A stretch of DNA of 64,000 bases from Patellaria atrata CBS 101060. Taxonomy: Eukaryota > Ascomycota > Dothideomycetes > Patellariales > Patellariaceae. The stretch is from the NCBI GenBank assembly GCA_010093705.1, contig MU006089.1:2715561-2779560 (forward strand), given 5' to 3'. The notes beneath the pieces are model-generated. The model did not search any database. It saw only the letters and a list, made by a program, of their open reading frames with translations, and was not told where the DNA came from. Both the position numbers and the translations under genes were made by a program. Positions 47,913-57,276 of this stretch are shown here, piece by piece (position 1 is the first letter of the stretch; every line of letters begins with the position of its first letter).

Positions 47913-47998
47913 TGCCGAAACCCAGAATTGAACTAGGGATCTTCGCATTGACTCGAATGAAGTACAAGTGCGACGCGTTACCACTGCGCCATTCCGGC
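47913..47998 (-). tRNA. tRNA-Thr(UGU) with a 14-nt intron
   Basis: The minus strand folds as a complete cloverleaf: acceptor GCCGGAA / TTTCGGC (one G-U pair), D-arm GCGC...ACGC with AGTGGTAA, anticodon stem TCGCA / TGCGA, variable AGATC, T-arm CCTAG-TTCAATT-CTGGG and discriminator A. The anticodon loop is 21 nt. With the intron placed after position 37, the loop is CT-TGT-A...A, so the anticodon is UGU, reading ACA (threonine). The intron is CTTCATTCGAGTCA. Box A (TGGCGCAGTGG) and box B are near-canonical. Confidence 0.9.
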
Positions 47999-48478
47999 TG
48001 GAATATATGGTATTGGGTTAAGTAGTGGGTGAACAGGGATCAAATATATTGATAATATATTCAGGACAGGTTGGGAATATAGGTGGGGTTAAGTTTTCAA
48101 CGAATTAGGCCGAGGGGTTGAGAGGGCGGTGAAGCAGGGTGAGCGAGTACGGAGAAGTTACATATACTCACTACGGTATATATTACTCACATATCTCTCG
48201 AATATATATAATTACCTTGAGCGTATTAGTTGCTATGGAATTCGCATTGCTTTGTGCTCGTACTGATGTTGCATGTAGTCCCTACTATATGTCTATAGGG
48301 ATTGGGAGTAGATATAATTTAACAGGATAGTTATTTAACTTCTAAAATAGATAAAAGGTTAATAGCTAACAGTATAGAGATTTAAAAGTATAATCGTCCG
48401 CAGGGGTATCTTCCATCCAGCTTTCCATCTCCCAAACGCCCCATGATCCAATTGAAATGCTAGCGATTCCCACTCCTA
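47999..48478. other. Intergenic, AT-rich
   Basis: tRNA 5' flank with TATATA-rich sequence at 48160-48210, then the 3' flank of the WD40 gene. No gene seen. Confidence 0.5.
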
Positions 48479-50155
48479 CTAAAAGCATTCGTCCAAACTA
48501 TCCACAAATGTTTTTCCCTTACCCCTAAATGTATCCTCAAGTCCCTGTTCATCTTCGTCTTCGTCCTCGTATTTTCTCAGAGCAGTTTCTTCCACCAGCA
48601 CTGGCAACGGAGTTCGACCTGTTAAGATGTCATACAACGAGTCCTCGCTCTCGTCTTCTTTATCAGGAGTCTTTAGACTCTTGGGCACTTGCATAACCTC
48701 TCGACCCTCCGGCCAAACGAGCATATAACTGCGAGTGTCGCTGAACATAATCCCAGGCCGCTGCGAAGACGACCTATGGAGCCAACGAGCATCCTGACGG
48801 GGTCCAGGTTTGGTGAAATGTGATGCAAGAGATAACAATTGCGGTACGGTTTTCATGGAGTCATACAGGTAGATGATGGGTTCGTCTTGCGTGCAATGAG
48901 TCAGAAGCAACTCAGAACGCGATGGGTGCCAAAGTAGCTGTCGGACTGCGGAGTGTTGAACTAGCACAGTGAGAGGTGTCAGTCTAGTGAGATCCCATAT
49001 CCATACTGTGGTTGGGAAGGAGTCCGAGCGGGTGGCGACGAGAGTCCCGTCGCTGTTGAAGGAAATGAGGGAGACTCCCTGTTTAAGGGAGGAGTCGGAA
49101 GGCGTGGTGGGGGCGATGGGAGGAGTAAATGGTTGTGGAGCCATGGTAAGGCGACGTGGTGAGGAAGTAGAGACGGTTTCCTGCCATACTTCACCGGTAG
49201 GAAGATGGATTGTAGGGGCGTGGTCGAGAAAGACGTTGGGTGAGAACTGGATGAGACTTAGTATTAATCATAGGTTTGGGAAAGTGTACATACTGTTCGC
49301 GTACTGAGAAGCGTGAGTTTTCTATCATAGCTCCCTACTGCGAGATAGTCTCCTCTCGGGCTCCATTTGATATTCTTGACTCCAGGACCTTGTATCTCCC
49401 CATCCTGCTCTCCGCAATATGTACGATATAGGTGTCCATCAGCTGTATAGATCATTACTCTGTACCCACTACTCGATGCATCCCAAACCGCCAACCATCT
49501 CCCATCCGGACTCCAACTCAACCCCTGCACATCCACCGTTGGTAAAGTTACCGTCCTGAGCACAAAATATGTGTCTGGTGCATGCAGAGTTAAGATATCC
49601 TGGGCTGCTGGTCGCGATAGTAATGCAAAGACTCCTGAAACCCCATATCCAAACCCTTTAGTTGAAAACTTCGGGTCTCTGATCTCCACGCTCCTTCCAC
49701 TTATGAGTGACCACACAACGACCTTAGCACCGAAGTCGGAAAATACCAGAGCTTCATTCTCGTTTCTCCCAAACTCAACATTGGCTATTTTTCCCATACC
49801 CCCACTTCCATTATTGATCGTAGCGGACCATCTCTCATCGCGGAGATCGTATATGCGCGCGTTGTCTTCGTTGGAGAGGAGGATGCGGCGCGATTCTCCT
49901 CCTGTACGGGGGCATGCAGACCAACGAATGAGAGACACTTTAGAGAAACTCTCGCCGGGTATTGGTATGCTTCTTGTTATCTCCAGGGAGCTGGTCTCTC
50001 GAATTTGAAGGCGGTTATTGATAATGCTTGCGATATGCGCATTGTCTGGGGATAGGATAGACAATTGCGAGCCTATAGATTTATTAGTACCAGTATATCA
50101 GATAGTTTGCGTCGAAATTACATTTGTACATCTGAGAAACTTCTAAACCATCCAT
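48479..50155 (-). CDS. WD40 protein of the WRAP73 (Wdr8) family
   Basis: WRAP73 orthologues act at spindle pole bodies or centrosomes and help anchor minus ends of microtubules. Three exons (50155-50122, 50072-49294 and 49246-48479; introns 49 and 47 bp) give 526 residues. The first exon encodes only MDGLEVSQMYK. WD-type blades are visible as SILSPDNAHIASIINNRLQI, ANVEFGRNENEALVFSDFGA, VQGLSWSPDGRWLAVWDASS, VKNIKWSPRGDYLAVGSYD and RKLTLLSTRT, and then SLISFNSDGTLVATRSDSFP and VRQLLWHPSRSELLLTHC. The join STRT|FSPNVFLDHAPTIHLP is typical of the family. The C-terminal 60 residues are Asp/Glu-rich. The two-part propeller layout and the length fit. Its 5' flank is only about 300 bp from a transposon end. 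Confidence 0.92.
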
Positions 50156-50209
50156 AGCGCGCAAAAGTTCTTCATTATGTGACTTCGAGAGTCCGTAAAC
50201 AAACCTCTA

Positions 50210-50463
50210 CTAAGCCGGCAAAAGTTCGGCTGTTTCGCGGAAGATCTTTCTGGTCTCATCGGTGTATTTGCACGCATCCTGGAAGTACTCTTTGGAGTCA
50301 TATCCTATCACATCATAACCATGGGCCATCTTTATAGTAATTTGACCTCTTGATACTTCGTTGTACCTCGAGCCAAACTGGTCCAATTTGGTCAGCGACC
50401 AGACATACGACTCGGGAGAGTATACGGAAACTTCAAAACGTACTTTTAGACCCAAACGAACTG
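50210..50463 (-). pseudogene. Open frame cut by the transposon (possible host-gene fragment)
   Basis: A minus frame reads out of the transposon end into host sequence: LGLKVRFEVSVYSPESYVWS, later ITIKMAHGYDVIGYDSKEYF and ETRKIFRETAELLPA, then stops at 50210. Composition is coding-like and it sits only 55 bp before the WD40 gene start. If it is a gene, its 5' part is separated by the insertion or lost. No family recognised. Confidence 0.25.
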
Positions 50464-50465
50464 TA

Positions 50466-50500
50466 ACGTGGTCTACAAGCGAGCGGCGCACTTTTCCACT
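50466..50500 (+). repeat. Left terminal inverted repeat of the pogo element
   Basis: ACGTGGTCTACAAGCGAGCG then GCGCACTTTTCCAC. It matches the right end apart from a few transitions and one missing 17-bp unit. Confidence 0.8.
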
Positions 50501-50546
50501 CCACCATAACCTTCAAACTTAATTACATAGCTACAACCCGAGAAGA

Positions 50547-52198
50547 TTAACTGCACTCAATTGAACTCTTTTCTTCAGACATTTCTTCGTCCTCTTAACA
50601 AGTTCGTATATTATGTCCAATCTTTCCGCACCTCCTACAACGCCGTGAATGCGACAATCCTTCCTCCAACTTCCTACCCGATTGTTGTCTAACAACCTCT
50701 TTCTAGGCAATCAATTCTTGTGCATCTTATACACTAAGTGCTCCTCCTGCTCGCACACGTGTTTTTTTTGGCCCGTCGTCGCTTCGCAAGTGCCTTATTA
50801 GCCTGTCGAAGCGTTCGGACCTCGTCGCGTAGAAGTGTCATTTCATGAGCAATAAGCTCCGTACCTTTTGCTAACTACTTAACAGCAGAGAAAATAGTAC
50901 TTGGAGAACTTCCTTGGTATCGGGCTATCCGATCCTTGACATGCTCAGACTGCGAAACAGCTTCTTTGGGGTTGTTTGGTGTCTGAGAGACCTATGGGTC
51001 GGCAGCGGGGGGAAGGGGTCCGGCCGGTGTTGGCGTCCGTAACTTCATATCAAGCTCTGAAATGACAGCTTAAGGGTCGTGAGGGACTAGGCCAGCGCCG
51101 AAGAAGCCCGCTTGGATATTTCCAATCGTCATAGTGTTGACGTGGGCGTCTTTTAACCCGGTGAAGAACTCGGTTTTGGTGATATGGATAATATGGGCTT
51201 TGATGAAGGCTTCGAGTTCCCGGCCGTACATCCGCTTCAGCACGCTGAAACATCCAACATCTAAAGGTTGGGTGAGGTGCGAAGAATGTGCAGGCAGGCA
51301 GGCAAACGGTGATAATGTTCTTTTCTTTGCAGAATTCCTCGAACTGAGCCGACAGATGGCTTGCATGACCGTCAAGAACAATCATCCGATAGACACCTTT
51401 CCGCCGGGCATCTATATGCTGGTGGAAATGCTGAATCCAGTCCATAACCGTCTCTTTATCCGTCCAGCCGTTTGGCGAGGTCTTGATGACCCAGGAAGGC
51501 GGGAGACTGCATTCGGTGTACCAGGATGCGAGGTGGTTGACGCCTTGCACAACCAAGAAAGGAAGCAGCACAAAACCGTCGCTGCTCACACACTCGATTG
51601 CCGTGGCCCATTCGCGATTGCCAGGTTGAAGTTGTTTGCCTCTACCACGCCTGTCGGCACGCGTGACAACCATGCCGCCGCAGATAACGCCCATCATGAA
51701 GCCTGTTTCGTCGAAGTTGTAAATATCGGCATCTTGGATCGCGTATTTCGCGCGCATGTTAGCTACCAGACGGAACCACGCGTTTATCGCGTCCGGATCT
51801 TCGCAGAGAGCTCTCTAGAAGTTGTAGGCACGAGAAAAACGCGTTTTCAGCTCTGGTCGTCGCTTGACGAAGTTCTCCGCCCAATGCTTCCTGACGCGTC
51901 CCGCGACGCGCTCCGCGAGGAGCAGATTGGCCATCTCTTCCACATTAGCCAGCCGGGACGGAAACCCTCGCGCATCTAGGTCCAGAATATATTGGACGAC
52001 CACCTCTTCTTCGGTTTCTGTCAGCTTTTGAGCATTAGGGCGATAGTCGCGCTTGGGAGTTCGGCCGTTTATTCTCGCGCGGAGGGTAGTTTCGGAGACG
52101 TTGTAGATCGCTGCGGCTTTCCGACGGCTGAGTTTTTTGTTGCGTTCGAGAGCTTGGATGGCAAGGACAATTTGACTTTCGTTTGATTGCGTAGGCAT
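50547..52198 (-). pseudogene. Fot1/pogo transposase, broken
   Basis: DDE transposase of about 550 residues with a CENP-B-like N-terminal helix-turn-helix region (KKLSRRKAAAIYNVSETTLR), then the catalytic triad: D in NFDETGF, D in VLDGHASH and D in TQPLDVGCF. A coiled coil (LLRDEVRTLRQANKALAKRR) and a C-terminal knuckle CRRCGKIGHNIRTC follow. Breaks seen: a TAG after SRAYNF, in place of the expected CAG; a 4-bp tandem expansion (GCAGGCAGGCAGG, about 51293-51305) that shifts frame inside CLPAHSSHLTQPLD; and a TAA after NIRTC where CAA is expected. The two stops fit CpA to TpA change. Confidence 0.82.
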
Positions 52199-52246
52199 TG
52201 TTGGTTGTGGAGAAATGCGTTATTATAGAAGAAAAAGTTATGATGC

Positions 52247-52297
52247 GTGGAAAAGTGCGCCGCTCGCTTGTGTGCGCCACTCGCTTATGGACCACGT
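52247..52297 (-). repeat. Right terminal inverted repeat of the pogo element, with internal duplication
   Basis: Read inward from 52297: ACGTGGTCCATAAGCGAGTG GCGCAC, then a second unit ACAAGCGAGCGGCGCAC, then TTTTCCAC. The two units differ at two sites. Confidence 0.8.
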
Positions 52298-55200
52298 TAG
52301 AGGACTTTTAAACTGGACACCAACCCTACCAATTCTACTCTGTGGAGATTTTAATCTACACTATAGCTGGTGGAACCAACAAGCCACTACCTCTAAGATA
52401 GCCAAGTCAAGAACCATGGTCAAATGGCTAAGGGACCATAACTGTCAGCTCCTTAATCTATACAATACTGGCACATTCTTTAGATCTAACCTAACAAGAC
52501 AATCAATTATCGATCTAGCATTTGTCTCATCTAACTTTCAGCACGCCACCTGGGATAACTGGGCCATCACTGAAGAGACAGGGAGTGACCATAAGACAAT
52601 TGCATTCTCTATGTTTACTAGGAAGATAGAAAGGTTCCAGAACCCTCTACAAAGCCCACCATATGCTTTAAAGAAGGCAGACTGGGAGGAGTTTATAAAC
52701 ACACTTAAAGTAAGATCGCAAGATCTCAGGGTAGATCAAAGGATAAAGCAAGTAGAGGACTACACCCTAACCCATTCAATCAACTTACTGGCGTAAAACA
52801 GTCAAGAACAGCAAGGCTGGATAGACAAGATGGAAGAACTAGTAGTGGACCTTACGTATTGCCTCACAACTGCAGCAGACAAAGCCATCCCAAAAGCCAG
52901 AATCTGCGAATACTCTAAAACATGGTGGAACAAAGACATATTTAATAAGAGGAAGAAGATGACCCAACTTAGGAGAAGGCTTAAGATCTATTATCCAAGA
53001 AACCAGGAATAGCTGAACTATGCATTTAAAGCTGCACGGAATGACTACTTTCACACCATTAGAAAGGCAAAGTCTGATTACTGGAATAGCTTTCTTGAGA
53101 ATGCTAGAGGGAAGGAAGTCTTCACTGCACTAAAGTACACTAAAGATAAAACACTACGCAACATTCCCACACTGCAGTACTCTAGTAATGGTATACTAAC
53201 ACAAGCGGAAAGCTTTAAAGACAAATGCACAGCTCTCATTACCACCTTATTCCCTACACCACCAAGCACAACAGCCTGCCAATGGGAAACCTACTCACAG
53301 GATCCAAGCTGGGAATGGCCACGACTGGATAGTGTAGAAGTGGAGGCAGCAATTAATTCTAGCTCACATAGGAAAGCCCCAGGAGGAGATAAACTTTCGT
53401 TTACCATTATCTAGAAAGCGTACCCAGCAATCTCGGACATTTTCTCGGACATTTTCAATAGGCTGTATAAGCTCCTATTTCAAGTTGGCTATCATCCTAG
53501 GATATGGAGGGAGGCAGTAGGAGTTATGCTGCCAAAGCCTAATAAAGACGACTACTCTATACCAAAGTTATATAGGATCATCTCCTTACTTAACTGCCTA
53601 GGCAAGACTTTAGAAAAGATCATGGCAACAAGACTAGGCTACCTAGCAAACACCACACACCTACTTCAGCACTCACAGATGGGAGGGAGGCAACAGCGCT
53701 CTGCTATTGATGCAACACTCTTACTGCTGGAGTATATCCAGAGCCAAAAGGCTGGCAAGTCAGGGAGTAGGAAAGTTGCTACAACATTACTGTTTGATGT
53801 GAAAGGAGCGTTTGACCATGTATCAAAGAACCAACTACTATCTACCTGCAAACAACTAGGACTCCCATATAGCCTCTACCAATGGATCTCATGCTTCTTA
53901 ACTCACAGAAAGATGCAACTGATATTTAATGGGGAAAGGCAAGAAATGCATAGTATAATTTTGGCATACCTCAAGGCTCACCAATCTCGCCGATTCTCTT
54001 CTTAATCTACATTAGGAAGATATGTAAAGATAGGGAGTGGATTAACTTACTAACTTATATTGATGACTTTTCACTGACAACAGTCTCCACGTCTGTAAAG
54101 AAAAACTGCAAGCTGCTAGAACAGGCTGCCCAAGACCTGATCTTAACAGCTAAAGAGCATGGCATTGAATTTGATATTGCAAAAACGGAACTCATCCACT
54201 TTCATAATAAGAGAACACCAATCCAGGACTCAATCTGCCTCTTCAACCAAGTGGTCCAGCCAGAGCTAATGGTTAGATGGCTTGGGATGTTCCTAGACTC
54301 AAAACTCACCTTCAAACAGCATGTAGAAAGAAAGATTAAGAGTGCAGAAAATGCAATATACATGATTCAAAGGCTAGGAAACACACAGAAAGGTCTATCA
54401 ATGCAAGCGGTGCGTAAGCTGTATATTGCATGCGTCAACTCAATAGCAGACTATGGAGTACCAGTATGGTGGAACCCAAATCACAGGAACAGCCAGCAAG
54501 TTGGAAGGTATCAAACATTGCAGAATAAAGCATTAAGGATGATCTTAGGTGCCTTTAAGACTTCCCCAAGCATGGCCATGGAAATTGAAGCAGATCTACC
54601 TCCCCCAGCTGTTAGATTTGAAAAGCTATGCAATTCTTATGCCCTCAGAACTCTAAAGTTCCATAAAAACCATCTAGTTAAGAGAGTTCTCTGGGAAGAG
54701 CTTGAAAGAGATGACTTAGAAGCAACCTTAGACTCTAACTCAGAAGCAGGCAATACTCCTATCAAGTATATCACAAGACCAAACACTCAACTCCTGTCCT
54801 TATTGAAGAGAACTCAGGAGTTTATCACCAACTGGAAGATGGAAAAGATTTCCATACATAATGCCCAACCTTGGAGACCAAAGTTAAAGGCGTTATTTAT
54901 CATCTCCAGCAAGGATAAGGAAAAAGCATCAAAGCAACATGACAAAATAATTAGAGACCTAGAATCAAGCATAAAAGATGGGCTAGTCAGTGTTTACTAC
55001 ACTGATGGGTCTAAAGATGGCAACAGAAATGCTGCAGGAGCATGTCAGATAGGAAATAATCGGCGTATTTTGTTTGCCAGTAACTGGAACTTAGGGGATA
55101 GCGTTGAGATTATGGATGCAGAGCTATTTGCCATTCTCAAAGCACTTGAAAGAGAAAAGGCCCAACGTGAGAAAGGACAATCCATTGCCAAAAACCTATG

Positions 55201-55990
55201 CGTTTTTGTGGACAGCCAGGCAGCACTTAAGAGACTACAAAAGAATGCCCTCGATGGAGGACAAGAATTAAGTATAAAGATAACAGACCTATGTAATACC
55301 CTTACTAATGAATGGGAAATGAGAATTACCTTCAGCTGGGTTCCCGGTCATAAAAACATCTTTGGGAATGACATAGCAGACAAGCTGGCTAAAAAGGGAC
55401 TGGGCAGCAAGCCTATAGGCACTTCATTCACATCACTCAGTTATATTAAACGGAAAGCCAAAGAAAAGATCTTATCTGATTGGAAACAAAGCTGGGAAGC
55501 CAATAGCAAGAAACAAGGCAAACATTATACACGCATTTGCAGAGATCTTGTGCGTTTCTCACTCGGTATACCCAAATCCAATGTCCAGAAGAAGATCCAA
55601 GCAGCATACTTTCAACTTAAGACTGGTATTGGATTTTTCAAATCTTACTCTAAGGTGATTGGGAAAGATGAAGAAGGGAAGTGCTTCAGAGACTGTCAAT
55701 CACTCCAAACACCAACACACCTAATTTTACATTGTGCACACTACTCTAAGGAACGCAAGGAAATGAGGAAGGAACTAAGATCAAAGCTAACAATGGAAAA
55801 GCTTTTTTGCACAAAGTTAGGCAAACAGGTGTTATTCAAGTTTTTAGCAAAAACTCAAATCTCTACCGCCAGATGGTTAATACACGCAGGAGATATAGAT
55901 AGAGTAGAAGCATAGAGTCTACAGAAGATAACAAGATGTATGGCATAAAAATGGAAATTAGAAAAGAGATGGTGAAGAGGAAGAAAGACG
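52298..55990 (+). mobile_element. Tad-type LINE, 5'-truncated, degenerate
   Basis: Non-LTR retrotransposon. From the left: the end of an apurinic-type endonuclease (ILLCGDFNLHYSWWNQQ, SIIDLAFVSSN, GSDHKTIAF), reverse transcriptase (KAPGGDKLSF, PKPNKDDYSIPKLYRIISLL, TLLFDVKGAFDHV, YIDDFSL catalytic motif), then RNase H and a C-terminal Cys/His region. In-frame stops lie at 52794 (TAA for CAA), 53010 (TAG for CAG) and 53412 (TAG for TGG or CAG), and one frameshift falls near 53963 before FGIPQGSPISPILF. The coding match starts at the TA beside the pogo element, so the 5' end including ORF1 is absent. The 3' limit is approximate. Confidence 0.87.
54251..55915 (+). CDS. LINE 3' frame: reverse transcriptase thumb, RNase H and Zn region
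   Basis: Longest open part of the LINE, 554 codons. WLGMFLDSKLTFKQHVERKI follows the reverse transcriptase core. The RNase H domain has YYTDGSKDGN, ELFAILKALE, VFVDSQAALKRL and HKNIFGNDIADKLAK, supplying the D-E-D-D acidic residues. SLQTPTHLILHCAHYSKERK is the C-terminal Cys/His segment of Tad/I-type elements. No stop interrupts this part. It is not an independent gene. Confidence 0.8.
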   Translation: MVQPELMVRWLGMFLDSKLTFKQHVERKIKSAENAIYMIQRLGNTQKGLSMQAVRKLYIACVNSIADYGVPVWWNPNHRNSQQVGRYQTLQNKALRMILGAFKTSPSMAMEIEADLPPPAVRFEKLCNSYALRTLKFHKNHLVKRVLWEELERDDLEATLDSNSEAGNTPIKYITRPNTQLLSLLKRTQEFITNWKMEKISIHNAQPWRPKLKALFIISSKDKEKASKQHDKIIRDLESSIKDGLVSVYYTDGSKDGNRNAAGACQIGNNRRILFASNWNLGDSVEIMDAELFAILKALEREKAQREKGQSIAKNLCVFVDSQAALKRLQKNALDGGQELSIKITDLCNTLTNEWEMRITFSWVPGHKNIFGNDIADKLAKKGLGSKPIGTSFTSLSYIKRKAKEKILSDWKQSWEANSKKQGKHYTRICRDLVRFSLGIPKSNVQKKIQAAYFQLKTGIGFFKSYSKVIGKDEEGKCFRDCQSLQTPTHLILHCAHYSKERKEMRKELRSKLTMEKLFCTKLGKQVLFKFLAKTQISTARWLIHAGDIDRVEA

Positions 55991-56065
55991 GTTTTCCAAC
56001 AATTTCCTTTATATGGAGATTAAACGTAATAGCTTTCCTTTACATATAAATTACCAGTAGGTTTT

Positions 56066-56186
56066 CTTCCCTCTAGCATTCTCAAGAAAGCTATTCCAAT
56101 GGTCAGAATTTGCCTTTCTGATGGTGTGAAAGTATTCATTCCTGTCAGCTTTAAATGCGCAGTTCTGTTGTTCCTGGTTCCTTGGG
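56066..56186 (-). mobile_element. Inverted fragment of a second LINE copy
   Basis: The reverse complement of this stretch matches 53000-53115 of the LINE closely: both hold CATTTAAAGCTG, TTTCACACCAT, AGAAAGGCAAA and TGGAATAGCTTTCTTGAGAA then TGCTAGAGGGAAG. By eye roughly nine bases in ten agree. It lies in opposite orientation just beyond the 3' end of the main copy. Confidence 0.85.
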
Positions 56187-57276
56187 TGATGTGAGCGGTC
56201 CCTAGTAATTGTATTCCAACTATCTAGTCCAGATGCTATCTACAATCAAGATAAAGAAGAAGAGAAGAGGCCGAGGGCAGGTTCAAGGAGAATCTTACTG
56301 GCTGATCTTCGGGTTCAGGGCACGCCCATACCATTAGGCTCTAGCCAGTTACATCGACGTGTACTGTGTCCGCAAGAGTGACGCAACGTTGATATCTTCT
56401 AGGGAATCTTCGTCTTCCGTTCCAAAAGCGATTGTTTAATACAATATCGGGGTGATAATGTCGGAAAGATGAGTTGAAACTTCGCATAGATGCTTTAAGT
56501 CCTTAAGTTCCCATGGCTGTTTAAGTTCGCCGGTCTAGCTTTACTGACTTTGGAACAAAACTACCCACTTGAAAATCGTCACAGGAATTTCCACCAGCAG
56601 ATCTAATAACATTGTCTATTATTGTAAGTCTGATCTTTTGTTTTATGGTATAGGATGTGCTTAGACGATAAATACTGGGTTGCGGTGTGATTGTAGCGTC
56701 CAAATGGAGACCGTGAGCTGACGAGGTGAACAATAAATCTTACCACCATTAACGACAGCTGGTCAACGGGCCATAGGAAGGATCGGGATCGATTACCTTA
56801 AGGGATCGCTATTAGAATGCAGTTGCCAGAAGATCGTTGTGAAATTGTAGAAGCGGGTGACATAGCAAAGACTTGACAAATCCTAAAGGTACGGGCAATA
56901 TCCCTAAGGTGCTTGCGTACCAAAGTAAAGATTTCCTCCCATCTCAAAGCGAAATGTGTCTAAAGCCACGAACCAAAAGACTATTTGTAGCTGTAAGTAA
57001 AATATATAATTATAGCACTAACAAGGCGCTTACGCGAGTGTTTATCACTTTCGTAATCCGATTGCCCCTAATAAGCGGGTTTTCGAAAATAGACTTAGCG
57101 GAAGCATTTTCGAGAACACTAACTGATTGTGTGAATTACCTCCCTTTCGCCAGGTGTTCCATGCAATAGGAATTTTGAATTGTAGTCCCAAAACTCGGTT
57201 CTTCCTGTCCTCGATTGGGGAATCTTAGATCTCACTTCCTGAATTTGCCCTGGGTGCTCTAGTTTTCGAGGAACCG
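56187..57276. other. Intergenic, no supported gene
   Basis: Short frames only (for example 56873-57169, +) with no motif. Some may be decayed transposon sequence. Confidence 0.4.

Larger units (their letters stand above)
50466..52297 (-). mobile_element. Fot1/pogo-type DNA transposon, 1832 bp
   Basis: Both ends begin ACGTGGT and carry related inverted repeats, with TA on each side (50464-50465 and 52298-52299) as the target duplication. Size 1.83 kb matches Fot1/Flipper-type elements. The ends differ: the right end (52297 inward) holds an extra tandem 17-bp unit ACAAGCGAGCGGCGCAC. The transposase on the minus strand is broken by stops and a frameshift (next entry), so the copy is inactive. 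It abuts a 5'-truncated LINE on its right. Confidence 0.85.

Noticed and set aside
51134-51979. 281-codon plus frame inside the pogo element
   Set aside because: Antisense shadow of the transposase, which has the DDE and helix-turn-helix motifs on the minus strand.
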